Source: Suillus spraguei | Taxonomy: Eukaryota; Basidiomycota; Agaricomycetes; Boletales; Suillaceae | DNA: 64,000 nt | NCBI GenBank assembly: GCA_016800925.1 | Contig: JABCPU010000236.1 | Span: 1 to 64,000 of the forward strand | Direction: 5' to 3' | Shown: positions 1 through 9,775 of the stretch, in pieces | How positions within the stretch are numbered: the stretch's first letter is position 1 | Layout of the letters: each line of letters begins with the position of its first letter | The notes under the pieces: generated by a model | Told to the model about the DNA's origin: nothing | What the model saw: the letters and a program-made list of their open reading frames with translations, nothing else | Database searches by the model: none | Program-made: the position numbers and the translations under genes

Positions 1-510
1 TTTATACGCAAGGTTGAAGCGGAGTGCGAATACGTAAGTATCGCTAGATTAAGTATGAAGTCAGATAGCCAATAGGAAGACGCATGCTCATAGATGAGTC
101 AGAGGCGTATGAACCAATGAATGCACACACGTGCAAAAGGGAGTCACGGGTGCGGAGCCAAAGGTATAAAGGGTACGAGCCAATGAGGCGACGCATGAGT
201 CATAGGTAGATGCAAAGGAAAAGATAAAAGAAAATATGACACCAGACGTAGTCCTTGAGCCAGAGGGCTGTTTGCGTAAACCAGGGGGTAGCACGTGTTG
301 AAGCGCAGAAGGAGGCATCGAACGCAACAGAGGCGCTTAAGATGTGAGGAGTGCGAAGAGCACTTATGTGCACGAGGAGTACCGGAAGGGTGCGTGGTTA
401 GCGACAATGGAGGAGGTGAGCATAGGCGAGGTAAGGAGTGACGATGGCAAGCCAGATGAGGACAGAGGCCTCGTCGGGACAAGAGTAGATGGCGATGCAT
501 AGGAGGAAAA
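1..510. other. No gene recognised
   Basis: No open frame here looks like a real protein. The plus strand has short irregular echoes of atgagtcatag-like words and a TATA-like GGTATAAAGGG near 160-170. That could be the end of an old LTR or promoter, but I see no partner copy or target duplication. Confidence 0.4.
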
Positions 511-1350
511 ATGACAGTAGGGGCGCAAGAAGGTGTTCTTGTAACAGATCTCCCTCTGCCTGACATCAATGAACCTCCATTTATGGACAATGATGAACTA
601 AATTGCGATGTACCAAATGATGGATCAATAGAAGAAGATGTGGATGCCTGTGGTGATGGTGATGAAGACTATGAGATGATGGGAAGTGAGACTGGAGTTG
701 GTGATAAGCACATCGACAAGCATCAATGCCCATTCTCCTTTTCGCCACCTATCAAAACCACTTCACCTACATTATCACCCCACACTCCAGCATCTGACTC
801 ATGAGGATCCTTTGTTACTCATGCAAGCTGTGCCCTCAACTGCACATCTCTATCACAGCACCACTGGCCTCCTGCTTCTGTTGCCTCCTCTGCCATAAGC
901 TTGTCAGCATGGTCACTTTCTTCATCTGCAGCTGCTCCCTCACATTCACTGACATCAAACACAACATTCTCCACAAAGGCAAAGAGTGTCAAGTGTGTAC
1001 ATTTTGATATTGCTGATGTTCGTGACAAGGCACAGTTGCTTGCACAGGGGGTGATAGCTGAGCACTATACTGCAAAAGCAGACCAGAAGATATTCAAGTT
1101 GTAGATTCATGAAAAGGAGCAGGACCAGATGTTCTTCCTCAGCAAGCAGTTGATTGAACAGTCAAGCTCTTCACTCGAGCATCAGCAGGAACTAGAATCA
1201 AAAAAATGCTGACATTTGTCTTGAACAAGCAAAGGCTCAAACATACACCTCCGAGATGGAACTCCTCTGCCTCAAGCTTCAGCTAGGGGAGCAGCAACTA
1301 CAGCTTCAGAAGCAGCAACTTGAACTCCAGCAATCACAATCCAAGTAGTG
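511..1350 (+). pseudogene. Decayed coiled-coil protein gene
   Basis: One reading frame starting at ATG 511 carries an acidic N-terminus, then a Ser/Thr-rich stretch, then a Gln/Glu/Leu-rich coiled coil ending in repeated QLQLQKQQ-type heptads and a TAG near 1350. It is broken by TGA at 802-804, TAG at 1102-1104 and a one-base shift in an A-run near 1200. Past that shift the coiled coil continues in the next frame. The Gln-rich C-terminal helix resembles orphan or DNA-binding-like proteins of mushroom genomes, but I cannot name a family. Stretches at 1453-1692 and 1840-1990 read partly like coding sequence and may be further remnants of the same locus. Confidence 0.45.
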
Positions 1351-1997
1351 CTGTCATTCCCAGCCACTGCTAAGTCCTCATCACATATATTTTGATTCTC
1401 ATTTTCATTGGCCAATCATTGACTGCTGCATGCCTTTGTTTCCTTATATGTTATGCATTTGCTTAGCTATGATCATGAAATACTGTTGTTGTTTTGTAGT
1501 GTGCTTCTGATGTCCTCTACCATACCCTTATGTGCATCAGATAAACTCAGAGTGCTTCTTGATGATCTCCTTGAGGTAGAGCCAGATCTCAGTATCATGT
1601 CCAAGAGATTTGCTGGATGTGTCATGAGTGATCGTGAAGGTGCCACCTGCAGCAGATTCCCAAATGTACTACTCATCATTGTTGTGTTTTGAGATGACTT
1701 GAACATGCTTGGCAACAAGGTAGGCAGAGTAGAAACCAACACTGAATTGACTGACCTATACTAACACAAATTTTGTTGGTATGCCTACTAGTCTCTGTGC
1801 ACCACATCAGTACTGTAAGGACTATCAAGTCAGAGATCTGTAAGTTCAATCCGGCACTGTTGACCTGGAGATTGAAGATATCATGTGGGAATTGCTATGT
1901 AATGACCAGGTGCCCCCGCTGTTTCTGATAATTATTACTCCTTCGAAAGTGTACCATTAGTCTGGGTTTGGTATAATTGACCCAGAGCTTGTATATA

Positions 1998-2208
1998 CAG
2001 TGGCTCAAAAAACTGTCCACATGTTTTGACATTTTTCACTATCTATGATATTGTGTGAGAATGAACAAATTCCTCAAGGACATACTTATACCACATTGTA
2101 GTATGGCTTCAGGGCTTTTATTTGAGCCCTACACCGTGGGAATCGGCGGAGATATGGTGGAGATATAAGGCTTATAAAATGATGACTCATGTGGACAGTT
2201 TTTTGAGT
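1998..2208 (+). repeat. Left terminal inverted repeat of the Tc1 element
   Basis: It matches 3402-3614 in inverted orientation over about 210 bp. Its inner edge (2190-2208) again carries the motif GGACAGTTTTTTGAG, inverted relative to the outer tip, so each repeat is itself bounded by an inverted copy of the tip. Confidence 0.9.
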
Positions 2209-2357
2209 GTATATTAAAACTATATAAATCATTATTTATGACACCATAAAAATCATGCCACTATTATATAAATTATAAAGTGGTGTCATTATGTTATTTT
2301 ATGACTATATCTAACTATATAAACCAGAATATCTCATGTATCATAGTCATAATCACC

Positions 2358-3374
2358 ATGAAAGCCATCTCCTCTGCTCAAAGAGATAATATCCTCTCTC
2401 TGTCTTATGCTGGCCTCTCTGCTTGCCAAATTTCCTCTAGAACTGGAGTATGCAAGTCCACTGTGGCCAAGTTCATCAAAGAAAGCCACCCAGACAAGGA
2501 AAACTCTTGTGGAGGACGTCCATCCAAGCTTACCTCTACTGACAAAAGGGCTATTATCCAACATATCACTACAGGAAAGGCTGATAATGCTGTCCAAGCC
2601 ACCCATTATATAAATTCCACCATCACTACCCCTGTCTCTTCACAAACTGTGAGGAATGTTCTCAAGGCAGCTCATCTCAAGGCAGTAACAAAGAAGAAAA
2701 AGCCTCTTCTCTCCATCAAACATAGGCAGAGAAGACTAGCCTTTGCCTTAGCTCATCAACACTGGACTGTAGAGGACTGGAAGCGTGTTATATGGTCAGA
2801 TGAGACCAAAATCAATAGGATTGGGTCAGATGGGAAGGTGTATGTATGGAAAAAGAAGGGAGATGGCCTAACAGACAGAGAGGTTAATGGGACTGTCAAG
2901 TTTGGAGGAGGTTCTTTAATGGTATGGGGCTGTATGGGATGGAATGGTGTGGGAATGCTTGCTGAGGTTGAGGGGAAGATGAATGCTGAGCAGTATGTGG
3001 ACATTTTAAATGACCACTTGCTGCCTAGCTTGGCAGAATCAGGGATTGATGAAGAAGATATCATTTTCCAACAGGATAATGATCCCAAGCACACATCCAG
3101 AAGAGCTAGGGAATGGTTTGAAGAACATAACATCAATGTTCTTGACTGGCCAGCACAGTCTCCTGATGTCAATGTCATTGAACATCTCTGGGGAACACTC
3201 AAGAAAAAGCTTCAAGCCTATGAAAACCCCCCTAAAGGAGTATGGGAGCTTTGAGAGAGAGTAGCAGTGGAATGGGGGAAGATCACAGCTGAGGATTGCC
3301 AGAAATTAATTGCGAGTATGCCTAGAAGGATAGAGGCAGTAATTAAAGCCAAGGGAGGTCATACAAAATACTAG
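2358..3374 (+). pseudogene. Tc1/mariner DDE transposase, one internal stop
   Basis: This is the transposase that would cut and paste the surrounding element. The frame from ATG 2358 to TAG 3372-3374 would give 338 residues, normal for Tc1. The N-terminus holds the paired helix-turn-helix region, followed by a basic linker with KKKKP. The catalytic Asp148 lies in WSDETK, Asp240 in QQDNDPKHTS and Glu275 in NVIEHLWG. The last two are 34 residues apart, the DD34E signature of Tc1. A TGA at 3252-3254 cuts off the last 40 residues. The related fragment at 55097-55636 has Trp at that place, so TGG to TGA is likely. An upstream start at 2280 exists but lies close to the TIR and lacks family similarity. 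Confidence 0.93.
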
Positions 3375-3401
3375 AATACCTGGTTATTACTGTAAAATAC
3401 T

Positions 3402-3614
3402 TGAGTCAAAAAACTGTCCGCATGAGTCACCATTTTGTGAGCCTTGTATCTCCACCATATCTCCACCGATTCCCACGGTGTAGGGCTCAAATGAAAGCCC
3501 TGAAGCCATACTACAATGTGGTATAAGCATGTTTTTGAGGCATTTGTTTTTTCTCACACAATATTATAGATAGTGAAAAATGCCAAAACATGCGGACAGT
3601 TTTTTGAGCCACTG
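3402..3614 (-). repeat. Right terminal inverted repeat of the Tc1 element
   Basis: This is the partner of 1998-2208. It starts just after the transposase stop and ends at the TA duplication 3615-3616. The tip motif TCAAAAAACTGTCC is found at both its inner and outer edge, in opposite orientations. Confidence 0.9.
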
Positions 3615-3616
3615 TA

Positions 3617-4001
3617 GTAGGAGTCAAATAAAAATTCCTTTGTTCTGTCTGTGTACCATATCTACCCTACATACTATAGATGAAAAATCTTCACATGGCT
3701 GTATCGAGGGTCCAAGTTGACAATCTGGACTCCAGCACACAGACACCACTCTCACTGCATGTCCCCATACATTCTTGCCTGTAGTGATGTCCCATGATTT
3801 CATTGAGCTATTCCAACTCCCAGTTGCTACTGTCCAGCAACAATGGCAAGCAATCTGTCATGCTTGCGCTTTTGGCAGTTCTGTCCAACTTACTACAGGT
3901 AGTATCATTCTGACAAATATTATATAAATTTTAGGGTAGACAAAGCTTTGTAATAAAGCTTTATATTTTCGGGTCAATTACCTGAAGGCTTTGTAGTTAT
4001 A
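3617..4001. other. Degenerate coding-like sequence, no gene called
   Basis: On the plus strand 3760-3940 reads through in one frame with host-like composition, but there is no start, no domain and no flanking exon that I recognise. It is probably the other half of the sequence that the Tc1 element split. Confidence 0.3.
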
Positions 4002-4693
4002 CTATCTTTGGCCCAGAGTTGCAAAATGTTTCGACCAGTTTTTTAATAAGACAACAACTACACAACATTAAAATAAGAAAACAATAGGAGCAAGTAGAAA
4101 TTAGTACAGACTCTAATGCTATGTCAAAAAAGTAAGGAAATATGTCAAGGCCATGTTGCCAGAGAGAGGCTGGTGCAAAACAGTGTTTGAGCACAGAGTT
4201 GCAAAAATTCGCACAGAAGCCATCGTGTCACACTATGTCACACTGCCATTTTAAGTCTCCGACGATTCACGAACGAAACTGGGGCAATTGTCAAAAATCC
4301 TATTTACAACTCCGAACACAAGCTTACACCTTCCGTCACGCTATGCATGTCGATAGTACAACATTCATATCTCTCAACATAACTCAGTGCTCGTGTTAGA
4401 AAAAATTAGAATAGTATTATAAGCTAATAAGAAATTATTATTAAAATTCCTGATTTTTTTACTGCACATATTAGCCTCCCTTCGATGGACTGGCGTGGAA
4501 AGTGCATATACTGAACAGTGTTTTGCTGCCGCAAGCACTTCCAGTCCATTTTTCATGGAATAAAAAATATATACAGCAGGCTATGTACTGAACATACTAT
4601 AGAATCATTGTGTAAAGGAAATGAGTGGAAGATGAGTGTGCTACATTGTGATTTGCAACTCCGGGCCATTTTGCAACTCTGGGCCAAAGATAG
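4002..4693. mobile_element. 692-bp MITE with 27-bp TIRs and TA duplication
   Basis: The ends CTATCTTTGGCCCAGAGTTG and its exact inverse form 27-bp terminal repeats, flanked by TA at 4000-4001 and 4694-4695. The TIR word GAGTTGCAAAA recurs inside (about 4196-4206), and the right end holds a second copy of TTGCAACTCNGGGCC in tandem. Open frames inside are short and match no transposase, so this looks like a non-autonomous element mobilised by a Tc1/mariner-type enzyme. Confidence 0.85.
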
Positions 4694-4957
4694 TAAACCT
4701 CCCTTCCGTTATGGCATATAATATTGATTAATCTAGCTCGACCGTCAACTTTTACTACACCTTTTTACTGCTGCTCACTTAGTGGACATGTCTTCGTTCT
4801 ATGGAAGATTCTGGCTCTCAGACATAACTTTGACATCAGAAGCAGGTATAAGAAAATGAAGAACGCTTCTTTCCTCTACAAGGTCAAACATGATAATGTA
4901 ACGATCGATGGCAGAATTATGCTAATTGTTGTGATTATGTACTATATATTGTGATAT

Positions 4958-6128
4958 ATGGCCTTCTACTTTCTTGACCGGTTCACTGATGAATGTTTTC
5001 TCGGCATTCAATTTGAACGGGATCGCACCAGTAGTCTGCTTTGGATGCACCAAAGCGACTACATCTCTTACCTGCTTGACGAGTACGACCTGCTTGACTG
5101 CAACTCAGTTGACCTTCCCCTTGATGCAAGCCACCCCTTCGGACATGACACAGATGCCCATGAGGACATCCTCAACCTACCCACATCAGGAAATTCACAC
5201 ATTCCTTAACATGCTTAATCAGCTTAACTCACTTATCTCAAAACTTGTTTGCTCTCTCTCACATCATTCACCTGGCATATCTTATATTTTTTGAGTGCGA
5301 AATACAATAAAACATGTATATTAATATATCTCAACTTTTTTTTTCTGAATTCATTCACATTGAAATTTTGGACAAGTAGATTCAATTTCACCAAGGCAGT
5401 TAAGTGTAAATAAGTCCGCATAAGGGCATGTCAAGGAATGTGTGAATTTCCTGATGCACTCGTCACCGCAAGATCGTGGGAGAGCTTCTTTACCTCGCTG
5501 TATGCACCAGGGCGGACACCGCCTATGCCGTTAACTCTCTAGCTCAACATAACTCCTCTCCTTCTCCTCGCTACTATGCCGCTGCAAAGCGGCTACTCCG
5601 TAACTTAAGTGGCTCTATCAATTTGCGTGCGCAGTTCGGGGGTGCGAGGGTCGATGAGGGTTTGCTAGCGTTCTGTGACGCTGACTGGGCGAGTTGCGTG
5701 GAGGACAGACTCTCAATTTCGGGCTACGCCTAGTTCTTTGCCGGGGGCCTTATAGCTCACGTTTCCAAGAAGCAGGTCACGCATGCCCTGTCTTCGACTG
5801 AGGCGGAGTACATGGCCGTCACCCACGTCTTGCAGGAGGGCCTCCGGCTGAAATCCTTCATCACGGAGCTTCACATCCCGATCTTGTTCCCCATCGTCTT
5901 CTACATGGACAACACCGGCGCTATCTCTCTCTCCACGGAAGCCAAAAATCACATTCGGTCTAAGCACATCAACATTCGCTTCCACTTCATTGCGAGTGGA
6001 TTGAAAAGGGTATCTTCCTGCCTCAATGGCTACCGTCTCATAGGAATGTCGCAGACATCCTCACTAAGGCGCTCCCTCGCCCTCTGTTCTTGAAGCACGT
6101 CGCTGGCCTACAACTAGTGTCTCGGTGA
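4958..6128 (+). pseudogene. Copia-2 copy A: end of RT plus RNase H
   Basis: This is the 3' end of a Ty1/copia polyprotein. The RT tail reads LGIQFERDR and SDYISYLLDEYDLLDC. After the MITE at 5184-5456 it continues with GELLYLAVCTRADTAYAVN, then the RNase H box DADWAS, then STEAEY, then the connection to NVADILTKALP as seen in the sister copy. A stop (TAG near 5731) follows SISGYA, and a base loss near 5990 shifts the last part. The final stop is TGA 6126-6128, next to a G-rich polypurine tract. Nothing upstream of the RT tail is present, so the element is 5' truncated. Confidence 0.88.
5184..5456. mobile_element. 273-bp MITE with 31-bp TIRs
   Basis: The ends are CATCAGGAAATTCACACATT and its inverse, near-perfect over about 31 bp. 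Flanks are CA at 5182-5183 and 5457-5458. Copy B at 27797 keeps the unoccupied site, so the insertion and its 2-bp duplication are directly visible. A second copy of the same length is at 26113-26385. The interior is AT-rich without coding potential. Confidence 0.92.
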
Positions 6129-6133
6129 GGGGG

Positions 6134-6612
6134 TGTATTGGCTTTTACCATTTAGACTACAATCTTCCTTTCTTGTTCTTATCACCTTTGACACCACATG
6201 CAGCACCACAGCTTGGCACTTCTGCTTCTTCTTGACCATACGAACATATCGGTTCTTCTTTCTCCGAACTCTTTACATAATCGCTACTTGACAGTACAAA
6301 GTCTCGTCCCATCCCGCGATCACCTCAGTATTGTTTTCATGACATACTGAGGTGAGTAGATACTCTCTTATGTCAAACCCTCTCGTATTGATGTATCTAT
6401 ACCTATCGTGTTCTCCCGCTAGGTACTTGCAATGTTAGTATTGTTTTCATGACATACTGAGCGTGTTCTCCCGCTAGATGTACTAGCGCGTATACTTCCC
6501 TCGGCAGTGGGTGTCCTGATGCCCTTTCATCCTCACGAACGCACTCTCGCAACGAATATCTCGGTTTACCATTCTCTTGTGCTCATTCTGGCTAATGAGC
6601 TACTCTACAACA
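6134..6612 (+). mobile_element. Putative 3' LTR of Copia-2, copy A
   Basis: It starts TGTATTGG directly after the polypurine tract GAGGGGG and is proposed to end at CTACAACA. The sister at 28477-28955 is also exactly 479 bp. The start is well supported by position. The end is inferred from the CA terminus and from the two copies diverging just past it. It contains a hairpin (arms 6321-6331 and 6344-6354) and a partly repeated TATTGTTTTCATGACATACT block at 6437-6461. The 300 bp from 6613 to 6913 hold no gene. Confidence 0.6.
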
Positions 6613-6913
6613 CAGGTAGCTCATGTACTCTCGTCTCGATAGCAGAATATCAAAATATCACGCAGATAGTCTTAACAAAGTCATACATACGTCTATTCCT
6701 TTTTTTGCGCTACAACGAACTCTGTCTCACAACTTGCCTCGAAACATTCCCCTTCACTAGCAGCCTTACACTTGTATTGCTACATTCTAATCATAGTATA
6801 CAGAAACTCGAGTAATCTCCATAGCCTATTTGAGAAGAGTCCGTAAAACCTTCAGATCCATATACTGCTTTGCGTCTGAAAAACAATGCTTCGTATACTT
6901 TGACAATTCCATA

Positions 6914-8380
6914 TTAGTTGGTGGTGGCACGAGTGAACGGGGTTGCGGCAAAACCGACGCGCGACCGTCTGGCATCGAACACAGTGTAGAAGCGCTGGAG
7001 GAATACGTAGCCATTAATAAAGTCAAAACCTGCGCCAGTTGTGGGAAGACTTTTAACGACGAGAAATATATCATTCCGATCGCCAAACATAACGTGATTG
7101 AGAGAACGAGGCCAAATTTGCGCATTAGGGGTGAGACTATATTTTTGGTGCTGTGCAAATGGTGAACAAGGGGTGTGAGGGCTGACAGAATTGACGTACA
7201 TAGCCAATATAGAAGTTCAAGTCATTTAAGAGATCGTACTGAGCAGTGGAAATCTGGAGAAGACCAAGCGCCGCATGATTCACAGTACCGCCGGTAAAAG
7301 CCTTGTACTTCTCATAGGCATCTATCGAACGCTGATAAGACCATTGTTACTCGCTGCACTCTAAATACACACCGGAGGCGATGTAAAGAAAGGTGCAACC
7401 ACAATCCACGATGCCAATCGTGGGGAGCATGAGTGGTTCATTGCCGTAGGTGATCTCCTGCTTGATACCCCAATTCAGCGATGAGCTGGGGGTTTGGATG
7501 ATACGACTGAAACAAAACAATTAGCATCAGTCTGGATTGATCCAGAAGCCGAGGTGCCTTACGTGTACATAACCCTGTCGATGTCTATGTCAGGGACGGC
7601 ATCACCAAAGTAAAGTTCTCCATCGTTGACTGTATCTGTAACGATGGGTTTGAAAAAGATGCCAACAATGGGATGACCAATGGTGGCTTGCTGAAACAGG
7701 TACTCAGTGACGCTCAGGATCGTGTCTCCTGGTGAATTTGTTAGGGTGCCGAGGCTTGACACTGTAGGCCCGATGCCAAGGATACCGTCAAAACCCATGC
7801 CTTGCGAAATAGAAGCAACACCGATTGGCATCCCGTTGATGGTGAGCCCATCAGAGAGATATAATGTATCTTTGAACATATTTCCTATAGATACTAATCA
7901 TAGGTATTTTCAACTTATGATATTGTTGTATGTCATACCTTCGAAGAATCCAGAACTGTATTTGACCACCACAGGCTCTTTAAGGTCGACACCAGTGTAA
8001 CTCACGTACTTAGTGCTGGCACCAACCCATGTGATCGGGCTATAGCTGTCGACAATCAGGTTGTCTTCAATAATACATTAGCAGCCGCATGTTTTCTCAG
8101 TGTTGAACTTACAGGTTATGGGGGGATAGCCAATTTGAACTGATACGGCGTAAGCCCAATTAATGTTTATCAAAGGGACCTTCCCCTGATTACGTCGGCC
8201 ATGCGTGCTGTATTCCATGAAGGCCGCCACGCGAGCTTCATCGGACAGCAAGATCTCAGTAACATTGGAGAATGGTAGCCTCCTGGTCAAGGGGAGGGTG
8301 ATGGGGGAATTGCGAACTTCAACGGGCGATCCCGTGATTGAGACAGCCAGAAGTGCCAATAAGGATGCAACGGAGAACAT
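6914..8380 (-). CDS. Pepsin-family (A1) aspartic protease with altered active sites, copy A
   Basis: A secreted-type aspartic protease of 402 residues in six exons: 8380-8113, 8064-7939, 7884-7563, 7506-7373, 7321-7200 and 7150-6914. All five introns are 48-56 bp with GT..AG ends, and the phases join without a break. An apparent stop near 7350 lies inside intron 4. Residues 1-18 are a hydrophobic signal peptide. Family landmarks follow in order: TYNLIVD around Asp95, a flap-like YSSGFFEG, FDGILGIGP, NDGELYFGD, a second Asp273, then NAQIWP and the C-terminal VFD..RVGFA. Both catalytic aspartates are present, but the motifs are DSY and DCG, not the usual DTG. Activity is therefore doubtful, or the mechanism is modified. 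The start is the only ATG ahead of the signal peptide. Confidence 0.85.
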
Positions 8381-8850
8381 GACTTACTGGAAAGTCATAT
8401 CATACTGGCTTATATACGTGATAGCGAATGCAATGGCAATGTTGAGCACCTCAGCCACGTCAGTCCCCCTCAAAAAAGTGATGACGAGATAGTTGCTATG
8501 CGAGTCATCGCGAATGCAAGGATTGGACTTCCCGATGAAATGTGGAAAGAGGTGGTTTGCTTTTGATCCTGGCGTGTTATTTCTGAATCTCAGTGTTGTC
8601 AGGTGTCAGTCATCAGAGGTCTGGTTATGAGCAGAGTAAGGATGAGAAGTAAAGTTACTAGAATGACTCGACTGACTCTAAAAGTAAATCCTCGTACATT
8701 ATTTACTACGTTTCGGTAATGGCATCAGTAAAACCCGTCGTGTGGCACTGCACAGTGCCGTACAGTGACAGTGTTCCGCCGGTCACTGAACGTGGCGTTC
8801 GTTCAACCAACGCAAAGTGTGTGAAAGTCGATGACCGTCGGCGAAGTTCA
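8381..8850 (-). promoter_or_regulatory. Upstream region of protease copy A
   Basis: On the minus strand a TATATAA box lies at 8416-8410, about 30 bp before the start codon, which implies a very short leader. The whole 470 bp is conserved in copy B (30735-31202), so the duplication carried the promoter along with the gene. Function is inferred from position only. Confidence 0.45.
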
Positions 8851-9577
8851 GAGAACTGGTGGAAACGTGAGAAAGACATATATTACAATATATAGTAGAC
8901 AATCACCAACATCAGTGTAATCTTGCTACCGGCCGTCATATTGTGATACTTGACTGTATATAGGAAAGCGAAGCTTCGAATTCACGCGCACAGGTTTGTA
9001 ACTTGCCAAAGGCTCGTGCATCACCTAAAGTCGAGATCGAGAGGTAGGTGATGCAAAATCTGATGTCCATCAGTGGGATCAAGTGTGTTATGAAGTGCTT
9101 GGTAGCGACTGGAAGCACGGTAGCAAAATCCGGTTCAGTAACAGTCGACTATCTTGTGATAGGCTGTAGCTATAGCGCTAAGCCTTTTACAGGCATCTCG
9201 GACACATCCGAAGTAGGACACCGTAAGCACCACTGCGGACCAGACCTCAACAGAAAATAATGGCAAAACCAAAGTCAAGGAGGTGAATATTCACTAGCGA
9301 GACGAGAACGAGCTAAGGTACATCAGTACAAGATAAGTGCAAGACATAACGATGAAGCATACCTCAGTAGTGTTAAGGAACAATACTGAGGGAGTTCGTA
9401 CGAGAGCGAGAAGACTATGTATGTAACAGAATGATTAGCTAAGTCACACCGGAGGATTGATGTGCGGAAGTGTCATGCGGTACATGTTCTAAGAGGCTTC
9501 TACAACATATGGTGTCGAAGGTGGTCAAGATAACAGATAGATCAAGAGTAGGAATTGACTAGCTAACAGTGAAGTCT
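8851..9577. other. No gene; possible LTR/primer-site relic
   Basis: No gene is visible. At 9362-9391 a hairpin with arms CCTCAGTA(G/T)TGTT echoes the hairpin of the Copia-2 LTR. Near 9500 the sequence CTACAACA is followed by TGGTGTCGAAGG, which looks like an LTR end next to a tRNA primer site. This may be the worn 5' end of a related copia element. The evidence is thin. Confidence 0.3.
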
Positions 9578-9726
9578 ATGAAGGACAAAGAAGTCATTTT
9601 TCATGTCTCTGCACCTAGTTACCTTGAATTCCTCACGACTATACTTGCAAAGCATGATAAATCACTCTATAAGGTCACTGAGAAGAAAAGGTACACCTTC
9701 AAATACCTTCCTGGTTCTTCACGCAG
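9578..9726 (+). pseudogene. Orphan first exon of an unknown protein
   Basis: ATG 9578 opens a clean 50-codon stretch with a Lys/Tyr-rich core (KVTEKKRYTFKYLPGSS) that ends at a good splice donor, CAG|GTATGT, at 9726/9727. The frame closes with TAG at 9740-9742 if unspliced. No acceptor or following exon is seen before the transposase fragment at 9776, so the rest of the gene seems lost. The composition is host-like rather than transposon-like. I do not recognise the family. Confidence 0.45.
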
Positions 9727-9775
9727 GTATGTCGGTCCTTAGATGATCATCTGATGCCACGGTAACAATGGGATC

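Larger units (their letters stand above)
1998..3614 (+). mobile_element. Tc1-type DNA transposon, complete with TIRs
   Basis: A 1617-bp element begins CAGTGGCTCAAAAAACTG and ends in the inverse of this. It is flanked by TA at 1996-1997 and 3615-3616, the standard Tc1/mariner target duplication. About 210 bp at each end are inverted repeats, unusually long for the group. It holds one transposase gene on the plus strand, broken only by a late stop. It lies inside a degraded, weakly coding-like region (about 1840-1990 and 3640-3940). Confidence 0.93.
5061..8850. repeat. Segmental duplication, copy A (copia end + protease gene)
   Basis: The stretch from the copia RT tail through the LTR, the minus-strand aspartic protease gene and about 470 bp of its upstream DNA reappears at 27697-31202 in the same orientation, with only a few percent substitutions and small indels. 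The largest difference is the 273-bp MITE present only in copy A. Confidence 0.93.

Noticed and set aside
2756..3202. 148-codon minus-strand frame inside the Tc1 element
   Set aside because: Antisense to the transposase, which carries the full DD34E signature.
6830..7165. 111-codon plus-strand frame opposite the aspartic protease
   Set aside because: It is antisense to exon 6 and neighbouring introns of the spliced protease, which has clear family motifs.
7322..7372. Apparent stop codon in the aspartic protease
   Set aside because: The stop lies in a 51-bp segment with GTGTGT..ATAG ends and an AGTAAC branch-like word. Removing it as an intron restores the expected family reading, and copy B has the same structure with 54 bp.
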